Assembly (NCBI GenBank): GCA_905215405.1
Contig: CAJMQE010000032.1
Location: 1 to 38,912 of the forward strand
Length of the DNA: 38,912 nucleotides
Source of the DNA: an uncultured bacterium
GTDB taxonomy: Bacteria; Bacillota; Clostridia; Lachnospirales; Lachnospiraceae
Direction of reading: 5' to 3'
The notes beneath the pieces are model-generated. The model ran no database searches. It was not told where the DNA came from and was given only the letters and a program-made list of their open reading frames with translations. The position numbers were made by a program, and so were the translations under genes. Below, one piece after another: positions 26,443 to 35,067 of the stretch; position 1 is the stretch's first letter, and every line of letters begins with the position of its first letter.

Positions 26443-27726
26443 ATGACATATAAAAAACTGATTCCCGTCATGTACATAAGGGATGAATTAGCATATACAA
26501 CGAAAGAATGTACCAAACTGATCAGTGACCAGTCTCCAGTGGACATTGCTGTCTCTTTTAGTGAAAATGGAGCAGATGAAATTTTAGTGATTGATCTGTC
26601 CTATGATGATGATTCCCACGAAAAGGCAATCGGCATCCTGCGTCAGATCTCAAAATCGATAGATATCCCTGTGATAACCGGTGGTAATGTCAAACGTGTA
26701 GAAGATGTTAAAAAATATCTCTATGCAGGAGCGAAAATGGCGTTGCTGGAAGATTGTAAAGAATCGAATCTTCTGATGATGAAAGAAGTATGTGACCGTT
26801 TTGGAAAAGAGAAAATTGGTCTCTGGTATATTGGTACAGACAAAGATGCAATTACCATGGCTTCTGATTACGAGGTAGGAATGATCTTTGTATCAGAACT
26901 AGGTGATGACACGTATAAGGAAACTGATTTTAAAAATGTACCAGTCCTTATGACTTGTGATGATACGATTTCCGTGGGCAGCAGTTATTTAAAAGAGGCT
27001 ACCGTATGTGGTATATCAGGTGCAGCAATCAGTACTGTGTCATTTGATTTTATGGCATATAAAGAGAAACTTGATCAGGATGGAATCCAGATGAACACAT
27101 TTAAAAGTGCGATTCCTTTTTCAGAGTTCAAACGGAATGCGGATGGATTGATTCCTGTTATTGTACAGGATTATAAGACAGATGAAGTGCTCATGCTTGC
27201 TTATATGAATGAAGAATCCTATGAAAGAACGATCACGACTGGTAAAATGACATACTTTAGCCGGAGTCGTCAGGAATTATGGGTCAAGGGAATGACCTCA
27301 GGACATTTTCAATATGTAAAATCAATTGAAATCGATTGTGATAATGATACGCTGTTAGCAAAAGTAAAACAGATCGGTGCGGCATGCCACACTGGTAACA
27401 GAAGCTGTTTTTATAGAAATCTCGTTGCAACTGAATATGCTGAGACCAATCCTTTAAAAGTATTTAATGAAGTTATGCGTGTTATTGAAGACAGAAAAGA
27501 ACATCCAAAAGAAGGTTCTTATACGAACTATCTTTTTGATAAAGGAATTGATAAGATTCTTAAAAAGGTCGGCGAAGAGGCGACTGAAATTGTTATAGCT
27601 GCAAAGAATCCGGATCCGGAAGAAATTAAATATGAAATTTCGGATTTTCTGTATCATGTCATGGTACTTATGGTATTACGAGGAGTGTCATGGGAAGATA
27701 TCGTAAAGGAACTTGCAAACAGATAG
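26443..27726 (+). CDS. hisIE: HisIE with an N-terminal degenerate HisA/HisF-like barrel
   Basis: The C-terminal half is HisI (phosphoribosyl-AMP cyclohydrolase, about 228-330) with VKGMTSGHFQYV and the zinc/magnesium region CDNDTLLAKVKQIGAACHTG, followed by HisE (phosphoribosyl-ATP pyrophosphatase, about 340-427) with KKVGEEATEIVIAAKN; these perform steps 2 and 3. The first roughly 225 residues form an additional HisA/HisF-like half: ENGADEILVIDLS and IDIPVITGGNVKRVEDVKKY match the barrel, but the usual active-site Asp after IP (IPCLDV in HisF) is lost (IPVMYI here). The start is ATG 26443, with GGAGG 5 bases upstream; the frame extends farther 5' into hisB without a site. It is the last gene of the operon, before a terminator hairpin. 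Confidence 0.93.
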   Translation: MTYKKLIPVMYIRDELAYTTKECTKLISDQSPVDIAVSFSENGADEILVIDLSYDDDSHEKAIGILRQISKSIDIPVITGGNVKRVEDVKKYLYAGAKMALLEDCKESNLLMMKEVCDRFGKEKIGLWYIGTDKDAITMASDYEVGMIFVSELGDDTYKETDFKNVPVLMTCDDTISVGSSYLKEATVCGISGAAISTVSFDFMAYKEKLDQDGIQMNTFKSAIPFSEFKRNADGLIPVIVQDYKTDEVLMLAYMNEESYERTITTGKMTYFSRSRQELWVKGMTSGHFQYVKSIEIDCDNDTLLAKVKQIGAACHTGNRSCFYRNLVATEYAETNPLKVFNEVMRVIEDRKEHPKEGSYTNYLFDKGIDKILKKVGEEATEIVIAAKNPDPEEIKYEISDFLYHVMVLMVLRGVSWEDIVKELANR

Positions 27727-27756
27727 TATTCGTATTATGATAGAAAATAAGATCAC

Positions 27757-27807
27757 TGCCGGTCTGAACAATTTGAAATGAATTGTGCTGACCGGCATTT
27801 GTGTCTG
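27757..27807 (+). terminator. Terminator-like hairpin after the his operon
   Basis: TGCCGGTC (27757-27764) pairs perfectly with GACCGGCA (27790-27797); inside, ACAATT and AATTGT form a second stem. The tail TTTGTGTCTG is only moderately T-rich. Placement between hisIE and rng supports termination of the his transcript. Confidence 0.6.
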
Positions 27808-27837
27808 AATAAGGAACTTGAAAGGTTATAATGATTT

Positions 27838-29082
27838 ATGAATAAGAAGCTGATCGTTACAAGAAATCAGAACTGTATAATCAGCAGTGTATATGATAAT
27901 TTTACAATGACTGATGTTACAATCAGTGAAGAGGAAGAACACCGCCTTGGCAATATATATGTAGGTAGGGTGGAAAATGTAGTAAAAAATATAAACTGTG
28001 CATTTATTGAAATCGCAAAAGGTGTAAAATGTTATTATTCTATGGATGCTAATGAAGACCATATATTTCTGAATAGAAAGAACACGGACAAAGTGAACAT
28101 CGGAGATCTGATGCTGGTTCAGTTATCGAAGGAAAGCATTAAAACAAAACTCCCATCTGTCAGTTGTAATCTAAGTCTTTCCGGACAATTTGTCGTTCTT
28201 GCAAGAGATGCAGATAATGTCATGGTATCAAATAAGATCAAAGACGAGACAAGAAGAAAAGAACTCAAGAATCTGCTGAAGCCGTTGAGAAAAGCGCATA
28301 CAGAATTTCCATTTGGCTTTATTATCCGGACAAATGCAGAAAATATCGAAAATGAAAGGATTGTTGGCGAAGCAGAAGAACTAATCGAACACTATGTTCG
28401 AGTGATGTCTGCAGCACCATTTCGTAGTGCTTTTACAAAGCTTTACGCGAATCAGGAATCCTATATCAATGATGTGAAGAATTTTCATAACGCGGAGCTG
28501 GATTCAATTGTGACCGATGATATGGATATTTACAGAACAATAAAAGAGTATCTGGGTTCTTATGCGCCTGAGGAAGCAAATAAGCTCGTTCTCTATGAAG
28601 ACAAGCTGTTACCGCTTGAAAAGCTCTATAATATCGAAAACTGTATTAAAAAAGCTGTTGGGAAGAAGGTATGGCTAAAATCAGGTGGATATCTGATCAT
28701 TGAGCCGACTGAGGCACTCACCGTTATTGATATCAATACAGGAAAGTTTTCAGGAAACAAGAAACAAAAAGATGATACATTTTTAAAGATCAATTTAGAG
28801 GCAGCAGTTGAGATAGAAAAGCAACTACGTCTGCGTAATTTATCAGGAATTATAATCATTGATTTTATGAATATCGAGGATCGTACAAAGCGAAATACGT
28901 TATTAGAAGAATTTAGAAAGATTCTTGCACAGGATCCAGTGTCTACCGTTCTTGTTGATATGACAAAGCTTGATCTTGTAGAAATTACACGTAAGAAGGT
29001 TCGTCGACCACTACACGAAAGTTATCGAATACTTTTCCAGCAACACAATCAGAGAAATGGAGAAAATAGTGAACGAGAATAG
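27838..29082 (+). CDS. rng: Ribonuclease E/G family endoribonuclease (RNase G)
   Basis: This single-strand endoribonuclease cleaves AU-rich sites in mRNA and rRNA precursors. The 414-residue protein has an N-terminal S1 domain (about 36-115, GNIYVGRVENVVKNINCAFIEI) and the RNase E/G catalytic core with magnesium ligands Asp298 (LTVIDINTGKFSG) and Asp342 (IIIIDFMNIEDRT). It ends soon after the core and lacks the zinc-link cysteines and the degradosome scaffold of long RNase E. The ribosome binding site is weak: AAAGG lies about 14 bases before ATG 27838. RNase G often lies beside rplU/rpmA in clostridia; here the cluster is about 5 kb downstream. Confidence 0.93.
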   Translation: MNKKLIVTRNQNCIISSVYDNFTMTDVTISEEEEHRLGNIYVGRVENVVKNINCAFIEIAKGVKCYYSMDANEDHIFLNRKNTDKVNIGDLMLVQLSKESIKTKLPSVSCNLSLSGQFVVLARDADNVMVSNKIKDETRRKELKNLLKPLRKAHTEFPFGFIIRTNAENIENERIVGEAEELIEHYVRVMSAAPFRSAFTKLYANQESYINDVKNFHNAELDSIVTDDMDIYRTIKEYLGSYAPEEANKLVLYEDKLLPLEKLYNIENCIKKAVGKKVWLKSGGYLIIEPTEALTVIDINTGKFSGNKKQKDDTFLKINLEAAVEIEKQLRLRNLSGIIIIDFMNIEDRTKRNTLLEEFRKILAQDPVSTVLVDMTKLDLVEITRKKVRRPLHESYRILFQQHNQRNGENSERE

Positions 29083-29563
29083 ATATAACAGGGTAGCCGA
29101 ATGGATCAGAGAGAATAAGATCAGACTGGAAACTTTTCGTTTCCTTTACTTTATTCTTCCAATGATCGTTTTTATGACTTATGCCACACTGCTGTTGGCA
29201 CTTGCACTTAAACATGATGTCAGGATCATTAAGTTTGCATTGATTCCGGCAGTCATATTTATTACAGTGAGTATAATCAGGAAATATATAAACAGACCGA
29301 GACCTTATGCACAGCTTGCGATAAAACCAATTGTAGAAAAAGGCAAATCCGGAGAATCATTTCCAAGCAGACATGTTGTGTCTGTTTCCGTTATCTGTGT
29401 TGCCTGCTATTCGGTTAATGTAACGGCAGGATTCTTTATGTCCATTCTGACTATTCTGATCGCAGCGATCAGAGTAATGGCCGGCGTTCACTATATTAAA
29501 GATGTCGTTGCGGGAGCTATGATCGGCTTTCTTATCGGTGGACTGGCTTTTTTGATCTTATAG
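29069..29563 (+). CDS. PAP2 superfamily membrane phosphatase
   Basis: A 164-residue integral membrane phosphatase of the PAP2 type, acting on lipid phosphates or undecaprenyl pyrophosphate. Five or so hydrophobic helices surround the three motifs: RKYINRPRP (Arg where the consensus KxxxxxxRP has Lys), FPSRH (PSxxH type) and RVMAGVHYIKD with the catalytic His and Asp. The start is taken as GTG 29069, 6 bases after GGAG; an in-frame ATG at 29057 within rng is the alternative. It overlaps the end of rng and is co-transcribed. The substrate is not predictable. Confidence 0.85.
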   Translation: MNENRYNRVAEWIRENKIRLETFRFLYFILPMIVFMTYATLLLALALKHDVRIIKFALIPAVIFITVSIIRKYINRPRPYAQLAIKPIVEKGKSGESFPSRHVVSVSVICVACYSVNVTAGFFMSILTILIAAIRVMAGVHYIKDVVAGAMIGFLIGGLAFLIL

Positions 29564-29666
29564 CATGTATGGTAGTATGTATGGAAAAAGTCATTCGACT
29601 TATATTTTCTATTATCATAGAATAAATTTTTTATAGAATAATGAACAACTTGGTGGGGGTATCAAA

Positions 29667-31070
29667 ATGCAGGAAAGTAATGAAATTAAAATCGCATATC
29701 TTGGAGGTGGTTCCAAACAATGGGCAAGAACGTTTATGACAGATCTTGCACTTGCGGAAGATCTGCAGGGAGAAATCGCTCTCTACGATATCGATATTGA
29801 GGCAGCAATCAGAAACCAGAAAATTGGAGCTCGGATAAATGATGCAAAAGAAACGGTATCTTTTTGGGAATATAAGGTCTATCGAAAAATAGATGACGCA
29901 CTACGTGATGCGGATTTTGTAGCAATTTCCATTTTACCAGGGACTTTTGAACAGATGCGTGTAGATGTACATGAACCCGAGACATATGGAATTTACCAGA
30001 GTGTTGGCGATACCTGTGGTCCGGGTGGCGTTCTACGTGCTATGCGGACTGTGCCAATCTACGAGTATTTTGCAAAAAAAATAAGAGAAATCTGTCCCAA
30101 TGCATGGGTCATTAATTTCACAAATCCAATGAGCATCTGTACGAAAACCCTATATGATGTATTTCCTGAAATCAAAGCATTTGGGTGTTGCCATGAAGTA
30201 TTTCATACGCAGGACTTTCTGTGTGATGTATTAAAAGAACAGACGGGGATTGAAACAACAAGGGATACGCTTTCAACAGATGTATCTGGTATTAATCATT
30301 TTACATGGATAACCAGTGCAAAGTATAAGAACATTGAAATTATGGATCTTCTTTCCGATTACATAAAGAAACATTATGAAGAGGGACATTATGAAAATGG
30401 ACCTGCGGATCAATATCTTACAGATACATTTGCATATGCAAATCGTGTTAAAATGGATCTTTACTTAAGATATGGTTGCCTGGGGGCAGCAGGTGATCGT
30501 CATCTGGTCGAATTTATGAACAACGCGTGGTATTTAAATTCAAAAGAACAGGTTAACGAATGGAAATTTGCTCTTACGACCGTAGACTTTCGAATCAGAC
30601 AGCAGCAGGAACGTATTCAGGAATCCATTCTGCTGGCAAGGGGCGATAAACCGGTAGAAGTTAAGAAGTCAGATGAAGAAGCAGTTGATATGATACGTGC
30701 GTTGCTGGGGCACAAAGTAAAAGTTACAAATGTAAATCTGCCCAATAAGGGGCAAATGCCTGATTTTCCATTGGGAGCGATCGTTGAGACGAATGCGGTC
30801 TTTTCCAATGACAATGTGAGTCCTGTTGTAGCAAAGGCGCTTCCAGCTGGAGCAGCTAATCTTGTTCGCAGGAATCTTGAAAATGTTGAAGATTTATATG
30901 AAGGAATCAAAAATCGCGATTTGAATCAGATTCTTGAGGCCTTTATCAGTCAGCCGCTCTGCTCAAAATTAACAGTAGATCAGTCCCGGTCCCTGTTTAA
31001 GAAAATGCTCACAAAGACGGCCGATTATCTGGAACCATATTATGATTTAAAATCCTTTATAGATGAATAG
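29667..31070 (+). CDS. Family 4 glycoside hydrolase (alpha-galactosidase/alpha-glucosidase type)
   Basis: GH4 enzymes cleave glycosides by an NAD-dependent oxidation-elimination mechanism needing Mn2+. The 467-residue protein has the dinucleotide motif LGGGSKQW (12-19), VINFTNPMS (148-156, Asn153), the metal ligands Cys175 and His176 in GCCHEVF, and His211 in INHFTW. The absence of a visible PTS system next door leaves open whether its substrate is phosphorylated. GGTGGGGG lies upstream of the ATG. It has a long 5' gap from the PAP2 gene and a strong terminator downstream, so it is probably monocistronic. Confidence 0.9.
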   Translation: MQESNEIKIAYLGGGSKQWARTFMTDLALAEDLQGEIALYDIDIEAAIRNQKIGARINDAKETVSFWEYKVYRKIDDALRDADFVAISILPGTFEQMRVDVHEPETYGIYQSVGDTCGPGGVLRAMRTVPIYEYFAKKIREICPNAWVINFTNPMSICTKTLYDVFPEIKAFGCCHEVFHTQDFLCDVLKEQTGIETTRDTLSTDVSGINHFTWITSAKYKNIEIMDLLSDYIKKHYEEGHYENGPADQYLTDTFAYANRVKMDLYLRYGCLGAAGDRHLVEFMNNAWYLNSKEQVNEWKFALTTVDFRIRQQQERIQESILLARGDKPVEVKKSDEEAVDMIRALLGHKVKVTNVNLPNKGQMPDFPLGAIVETNAVFSNDNVSPVVAKALPAGAANLVRRNLENVEDLYEGIKNRDLNQILEAFISQPLCSKLTVDQSRSLFKKMLTKTADYLEPYYDLKSFIDE

Positions 31071-31152
31071 AATATTGTGTCAAGAAATCAGGTATTTATC
31101 ACAAATAGGCGAAAACAAATAGAAGTTAAACCTGTTCCTGTTATTATTTATG

Positions 31153-31188
31153 AAAAACCGTATTGAATCGTACGGTTTTTCTTTTTTT
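31153..31188 (+). terminator. Rho-independent terminator after the GH4 gene
   Basis: AAAAACCGTA (31153-31162) and TACGGTTTTT (31171-31180) form a perfect 10-bp stem with an 8-base loop, followed by C and seven T residues. This is the clearest intrinsic terminator in the window and separates the GH4 gene from the chemoreceptor gene. Confidence 0.92.
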
Positions 31189-31280
31189 GTCGAAAATTGT
31201 CTTAATATTTGTTAAGATTTCTTGCAATAGAAACTTTTATTTATTACACTAACACTATCATATACGAAGGAGGAGACGAT

Positions 31281-32507
31281 ATGAAAAACGGGGTTAAGAA
31301 TAGAAATTCAATAAGAATGAAGCTTCTTAGTGTGATCGTACCGGTAGTGGTCATCACCATGTTCATTCTTGTGTATATTTCTTATTACTACTCAAAAAAC
31401 TTAATTGAATCGCAGGCAGAGTCCCTTTTACAGGTATCTGCTTCGCATCAGTCTGTCGAAATTCAGTCATGGCTCGAAAATAATCTAGCAAGCTTTGAGA
31501 CTGCAAAACAGACAATTGAAACTCTGAAACCGGATGAATCTCAGCTTACACAGATTCTCAATTCCTATTACGACTTTAATAAGAATTTTCCTGAAGGGCT
31601 CTACATAGGAGATAGCCAGGGAAATCTTTATACGGCAACAGCTTCTGCGAAAAAGGAGCAAAACGTAACATCGGCTGTCTGGTATAAAGAAGGTCTGACA
31701 AGATATCATATGGATTATGGGAATGCGAGAAAGGGGACCGATGGCAGCAACCTGCTCAGTGCATCAGCAATACTGGATGATGGAACAGATAATCTGAAAG
31801 TGATTGGTGCAGATCTTTCTCTTGATAAAATCGCAATTATTGTTAACTCTGCTATTGAAATGCAAAATGCACAGGCATTTTTAGTTGACAAGCAGACTGG
31901 AACAATCCTGGCACATAGGGACAGTGAAAATACTTTTACTGATCTGAACCAGGCCAGTGATCCTTTCCTGAAAACAATCGGTGAAAAGATTGTAGCAGGT
32001 GATTCTGAGACATACAAAGATAATGGTCAGATGGTAGCATTTGAAAATGTTGCAAATACAGACTGGGTACTGGTATCCTACGTTCCAACTGCAACCATTT
32101 TAAGTGGTCTTGCACGTCTGAGAAATGTCATGATCCTGATTGGAGCACTTTCTCTGATCGTTTTATCTGTATTAATTGAACGTACAATCAATTATGTCAT
32201 GAAGCCTGTCAATAAACTGACTTCTGTCATTACGACCATGACGGAGGGCGATTTTACAATTGATGTAACCGCTAAGGGGAAAGACGAAATCGCAGTTATG
32301 GGAAGTCATCTGAAAGAATTTATCAGTGCAATGAGAAAAATGCTGTCTGATGTTCGAAATATAGCAGATAATATGGGTGAGCATGCTAAGGAAAGTAAAG
32401 AAATATCCGGAAATATGCTGGAATCTTCTTCGATTCAGTCCGAGTCCATGAAAGAACTGAATACGACAGTAGATCAGTTATCTGAGTCGGTCAATGAAAT
32501 TGCCTAA
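31281..32507 (+). pseudogene. Methyl-accepting chemotaxis receptor, sensor half (interrupted by TAA)
   Basis: The start ATG 31281 has AGGAGGAG upstream. The 408-residue product has TM1 (about 14-36), an extracellular dCache-like ligand domain (about 40-275, with WYKEGLTRYHMDY), TM2 (about 282-302) and a HAMP domain (about 304-358), then the beginning of the signalling coiled coil. Translation stops at TAA 32505-32507, just after LSESVNEIA. The rest of a normal receptor follows in the same frame, so this is one nonsense-disrupted gene. A membrane-bound sensor without its kinase-control tip could still be made but should not signal to CheA. Confidence 0.82.
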
Positions 32508-32525
32508 AGTGCTACAACACTAGCA

Positions 32526-33266
32526 ATGGTCGTTGCCGATACAAGAGCAAATGGACAGTCTGTAGATGAAAAAATGAAAGAGACTGTGGATATTTCTAAA
32601 GAAGGTAAAGTAGATATGCAGAATATCAGTGATGCAATGAAGACAATTCGTGTATCTATTGAAAATCTGCAGCTGGCCATTCAGGATGTTGGATCAGCAT
32701 CTGCTGAAATTAATAAAATTATTGCGATGATTGGCTCTATTGCAGATGAAACAAATCTTCTTGCACTGAATGCTTCCATTGAAGCAGCAAGAGCTGGAGA
32801 AGCAGGCCGTGGTTTTGCGGTAGTTGCAACTCAGATCGGTTCACTGGCACAGACAAGTACAGATGCTGTTGCAAACATTTCACAGTTGATTGACAAAATT
32901 AATCTTCATGTCAAGAATACAGTAAGTCAGGCAGCCGACAGTAATACGCAGATTGAAAGCAGTAGTGAATTGATTCAGAATGCAATTCGAACATTTGACA
33001 GAATCTTTGCAAATATTGATGATACAAGTCATTTGGTCAGCGATATGATCAAGAAAGTCAATGAAGTAGATGAAGTCGCTGCAAATGTCGCTGCTATTTC
33101 AGAGGAACAGGCAGCAAGCTCTGATGAAATTCTTGCTACATCCGAATCTATGGTCGTTCAGGCAAATAATGTCATGGATAATAGCCAGTCAGTTGCTGAT
33201 GTTGCAGAGAGTCTTGCTGAAAAATCAGATGGACTTACCCAACAGGTTCAGAAATTTAAAATATAG
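32526..33266 (+). pseudogene. Methyl-accepting chemotaxis receptor, signalling half
   Basis: This frame continues directly from the TAA at 32505 (SATTLAMV...) and holds the cytoplasmic MCP four-helix-bundle domain, including the highly conserved hairpin tip IADETNLLALNASIEAARAG and EAGRGFAVVA, and EEQAASSDEI in the methylation helix. Its first ATG at 32526 has no ribosome binding site, so independent translation is unlikely. Together the halves span 31281-33266, about 660 codons, the usual size of a dCache receptor. It is followed after 12 bases by a sugar-binding lipoprotein gene. Confidence 0.82.
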
Positions 33267-33278
33267 GAGAATACTCAA

Positions 33279-34253
33279 ATGAAAAAAATAAAAATGATAT
33301 TGCTGTCCGCAATGTTCCTTATTGTTTCACTTACTGGGTGCTCCAATCAGACATCTGGTGCTAACAGTAAGGATTCGGTTAAAATACTGCTGACAATTAC
33401 AGATTTAAATGATGATTTTAGGCTTGCACTTGCAGATTCTGCAAAAAGTACTGCACAAGCGGAAGGAATTCAGCTTGATGTAGTCGAAGCTGATGGTTCT
33501 GTTGAAAAGCAGGTCGAACAAATAAAAAATGCATCTTCACAAGGCTATAATGTGATCATCTGTAATCCAATCGATACAGCAACAACGTTGCAGATGGAGG
33601 CAATGGCAAATAATCTGCCAATCGTATTTATAAACAGTGCGCCAGATGCTTCGCTTCTTGAAAAAGATAAGTACATGTATGTTGGTTCAGATGAAAAAGT
33701 GGCTGGTCAGTATCAGGCAGAATATCTGCTTTCAAAATACGCATCTAAGAATGAATGGAATATTATTTTATTAAAAGGTGAAAAAGGACATTCTGGTGCA
33801 GAAGGCAGAACAAGTGCATTTAAAGAAACAATGGAAGCATCCGGTAAGAAGATCAATTACCTGTTCGAGGATAATGCAGACTGGAGTGAAGAGACTGCAG
33901 CTAAAATGGTTTCTTTATTTGTGAAAACCGGACAGCGAGCAGATGCCATTGTTGCAAATAATGATGCTATGGCACTTGGTGCAGTAGCTGTCAGTCAGAG
34001 CAACAATTTGAATATTCCTGTGCTCGGTGTAGATGCCACGACAAATGGTTGTAAAGCGATTCAGGATGGAACTCTTGCGTTTACTGTATACCAGTCCGCA
34101 CCACTTCAAGGCGAAGCAGCTGTAAATACGGCGATCGCACTTGGAAAAGGTTCTACGGCATCATCTATTGACGGAGTATCAGAGGATGGTAAATATGTAT
34201 GGGTCCCATTTGAAAAAGTGGATCAGTCCAATGTCAGCAATTATAGTAAATAG
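33279..34253 (+). CDS. Sugar-binding lipoprotein (ribose/galactose-binding type)
   Basis: A 324-residue periplasmic-binding-protein-like lipoprotein of the type I fold. The lipobox is SLTGC with lipid-modified Cys21. The mature domain shows ITDLNDDFRLALADSAKS, NPIDTATTLQMEAMA, IVFINSAPD, GSDEKVAGQYQAEYL, and AIVANNDAMALGAVAV, the pattern of ribose/galactose-type solute-binding proteins. AGGAG lies 10 bases before the ATG. No ABC permease or ATPase gene is adjacent; instead it directly follows a chemoreceptor gene, suggesting that it presents ligand to a receptor or serves a distant transporter. The substrate is unknown. Confidence 0.88.
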   Translation: MKKIKMILLSAMFLIVSLTGCSNQTSGANSKDSVKILLTITDLNDDFRLALADSAKSTAQAEGIQLDVVEADGSVEKQVEQIKNASSQGYNVIICNPIDTATTLQMEAMANNLPIVFINSAPDASLLEKDKYMYVGSDEKVAGQYQAEYLLSKYASKNEWNIILLKGEKGHSGAEGRTSAFKETMEASGKKINYLFEDNADWSEETAAKMVSLFVKTGQRADAIVANNDAMALGAVAVSQSNNLNIPVLGVDATTNGCKAIQDGTLAFTVYQSAPLQGEAAVNTAIALGKGSTASSIDGVSEDGKYVWVPFEKVDQSNVSNYSK

Positions 34254-34293
34254 AAATAATTTTACATAATATGTGAAAAAAGGCAAAAAAACA

Positions 34294-34322
34294 TTGACAA
34301 AATATGTTGAAAGATATATTAT
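34294..34322 (+). promoter_or_regulatory. Promoter of the rplU operon
   Basis: TTGACA at 34294-34299 and TATTAT at 34317-34322 are 17 bases apart. A better -10 sequence, TATAAT at 34320-34325, would need a 20-base spacer. Transcription from here would begin right at the L21 leader. Confidence 0.6.
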
Positions 34323-34328
34323 AATCTA

Positions 34329-34395
34329 GTGTGCCGCACAGTGAGGTCATAAGCTTGTTATTTTAACAACACCGAAGCTGGCGAGTATTTAATTA
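34329..34395 (+). ncRNA. Ribosomal protein L21 leader
   Basis: The 5' UTR of rplU contains GTGCCGCACAGTGAGGT, an AGCTTGTTA-TTT-TAACAA stem region, and the conserved ACCGAAGCTGGCGAG segment, which match what I know of the Firmicutes L21 leader (Rfam family L21_leader). Such leaders bind L21 and allow feedback control of the rplU-prp-rpmA operon. The AGCTT/AAGCT pairing closes the central stem. Confidence 0.8.
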
Positions 34396-34406
34396 GGAGG
34401 TGCCAT

Positions 34407-34715
34407 ATGTACGCAATTATAGCAACAGGTGGTAAACAGTACACAGTTTCTGAAGGCGACGTTATCAAAGTTGAAAAGCTTGGTTTAAACGCTGGTGACA
34501 CTGTTACATTTGACCAGGTTCTTTTCGTAAATAACGGAGAAGCAGTTGTTGGTGAACCAACAGTAGCAGGTGCTACAGTAACTGCAAGCGTTGTAGAAGA
34601 AGGAAAAGATAAGAAGGTTATCGTTTATAAGTATAAGAGAAAAACTGGATATCACAAAAAGAACGGTCACAGACAGTTATTTACTAAAGTTAAGATTGAA
34701 AAAATCAATGCTTAA
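34407..34715 (+). CDS. rplU: 50S ribosomal protein L21
   Basis: L21 binds 23S rRNA and is a structural part of the large subunit. The 102-residue protein begins MYAIIATGGKQY and ends with the family motif YKRKTGYHKKNGHRQLFTKV. TAGGAGGTG precedes the ATG at ideal spacing. It heads rplU-prp-rpmA and is preceded by the L21 leader RNA, through which it is probably autoregulated. Confidence 0.98.
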   Translation: MYAIIATGGKQYTVSEGDVIKVEKLGLNAGDTVTFDQVLFVNNGEAVVGEPTVAGATVTASVVEEGKDKKVIVYKYKRKTGYHKKNGHRQLFTKVKIEKINA

Positions 34716-34736
34716 TTTTAATTAGTGGTGATTCAG

Positions 34737-35063
34737 ATGACGAGAATTACAATCTACAAAAGTAATAACGATGAAATTGTAGGATTTCGCGCAAGTGGTC
34801 ATTCCGGATACGCAGAAGCAGGAAGTGATATCATATGCGCAGCTATATCGACTTTAGTAACGAATACAGTGAATTCCATAGAGAGTTTTACTAATGATGC
34901 ATTTGATTGTGAAGTTGATGAAAAAACGGCTATCGTAACATTACGTTTAAAGTCAGAAGCAAGTAGCGAATGTGCTGTTTTACTTAAGGCATTTGAACTT
35001 GGTGTAACAAGTATAGCCATGGATAATTCCAAATATATTTCAGTCTCATTCGAGGAGGTGTAA
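34737..35063 (+). CDS. prp: Ribosomal-processing cysteine protease Prp
   Basis: Prp (YsxB) removes the N-terminal extension of ribosomal protein L27 in Firmicutes and related bacteria. The 108-residue protein has the catalytic His22 in GHSGYAE and Cys34 in GSDIICAAIS. I start at ATG 34737, with GGTGAT just upstream, rather than the in-frame GTG codons at 34725. It lies between rplU and rpmA, the conserved location. The L27 encoded next carries the matching cleavage site. Confidence 0.94.
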   Translation: MTRITIYKSNNDEIVGFRASGHSGYAEAGSDIICAAISTLVTNTVNSIESFTNDAFDCEVDEKTAIVTLRLKSEASSECAVLLKAFELGVTSIAMDNSKYISVSFEEV

Positions 35064-35067
35064 GTTT

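Noticed and set aside
29564..29666. Regulatory repeats upstream of the GH4 gene (ATGTATGG twice, AAGTC-ATTC-GACTT)
   Set aside because: Short and AT-rich; no clear operator symmetry or terminator tail to support a call.
4323..33266. Stop-codon reassignment (TAA/TAG read as Gln) to explain the two interrupted genes
   Set aside because: Many intact genes here end normally at TAA or TAG (for example pepD, the RsmF-like gene, hisIE, rng, obgE) at the expected family length, so the code is standard.
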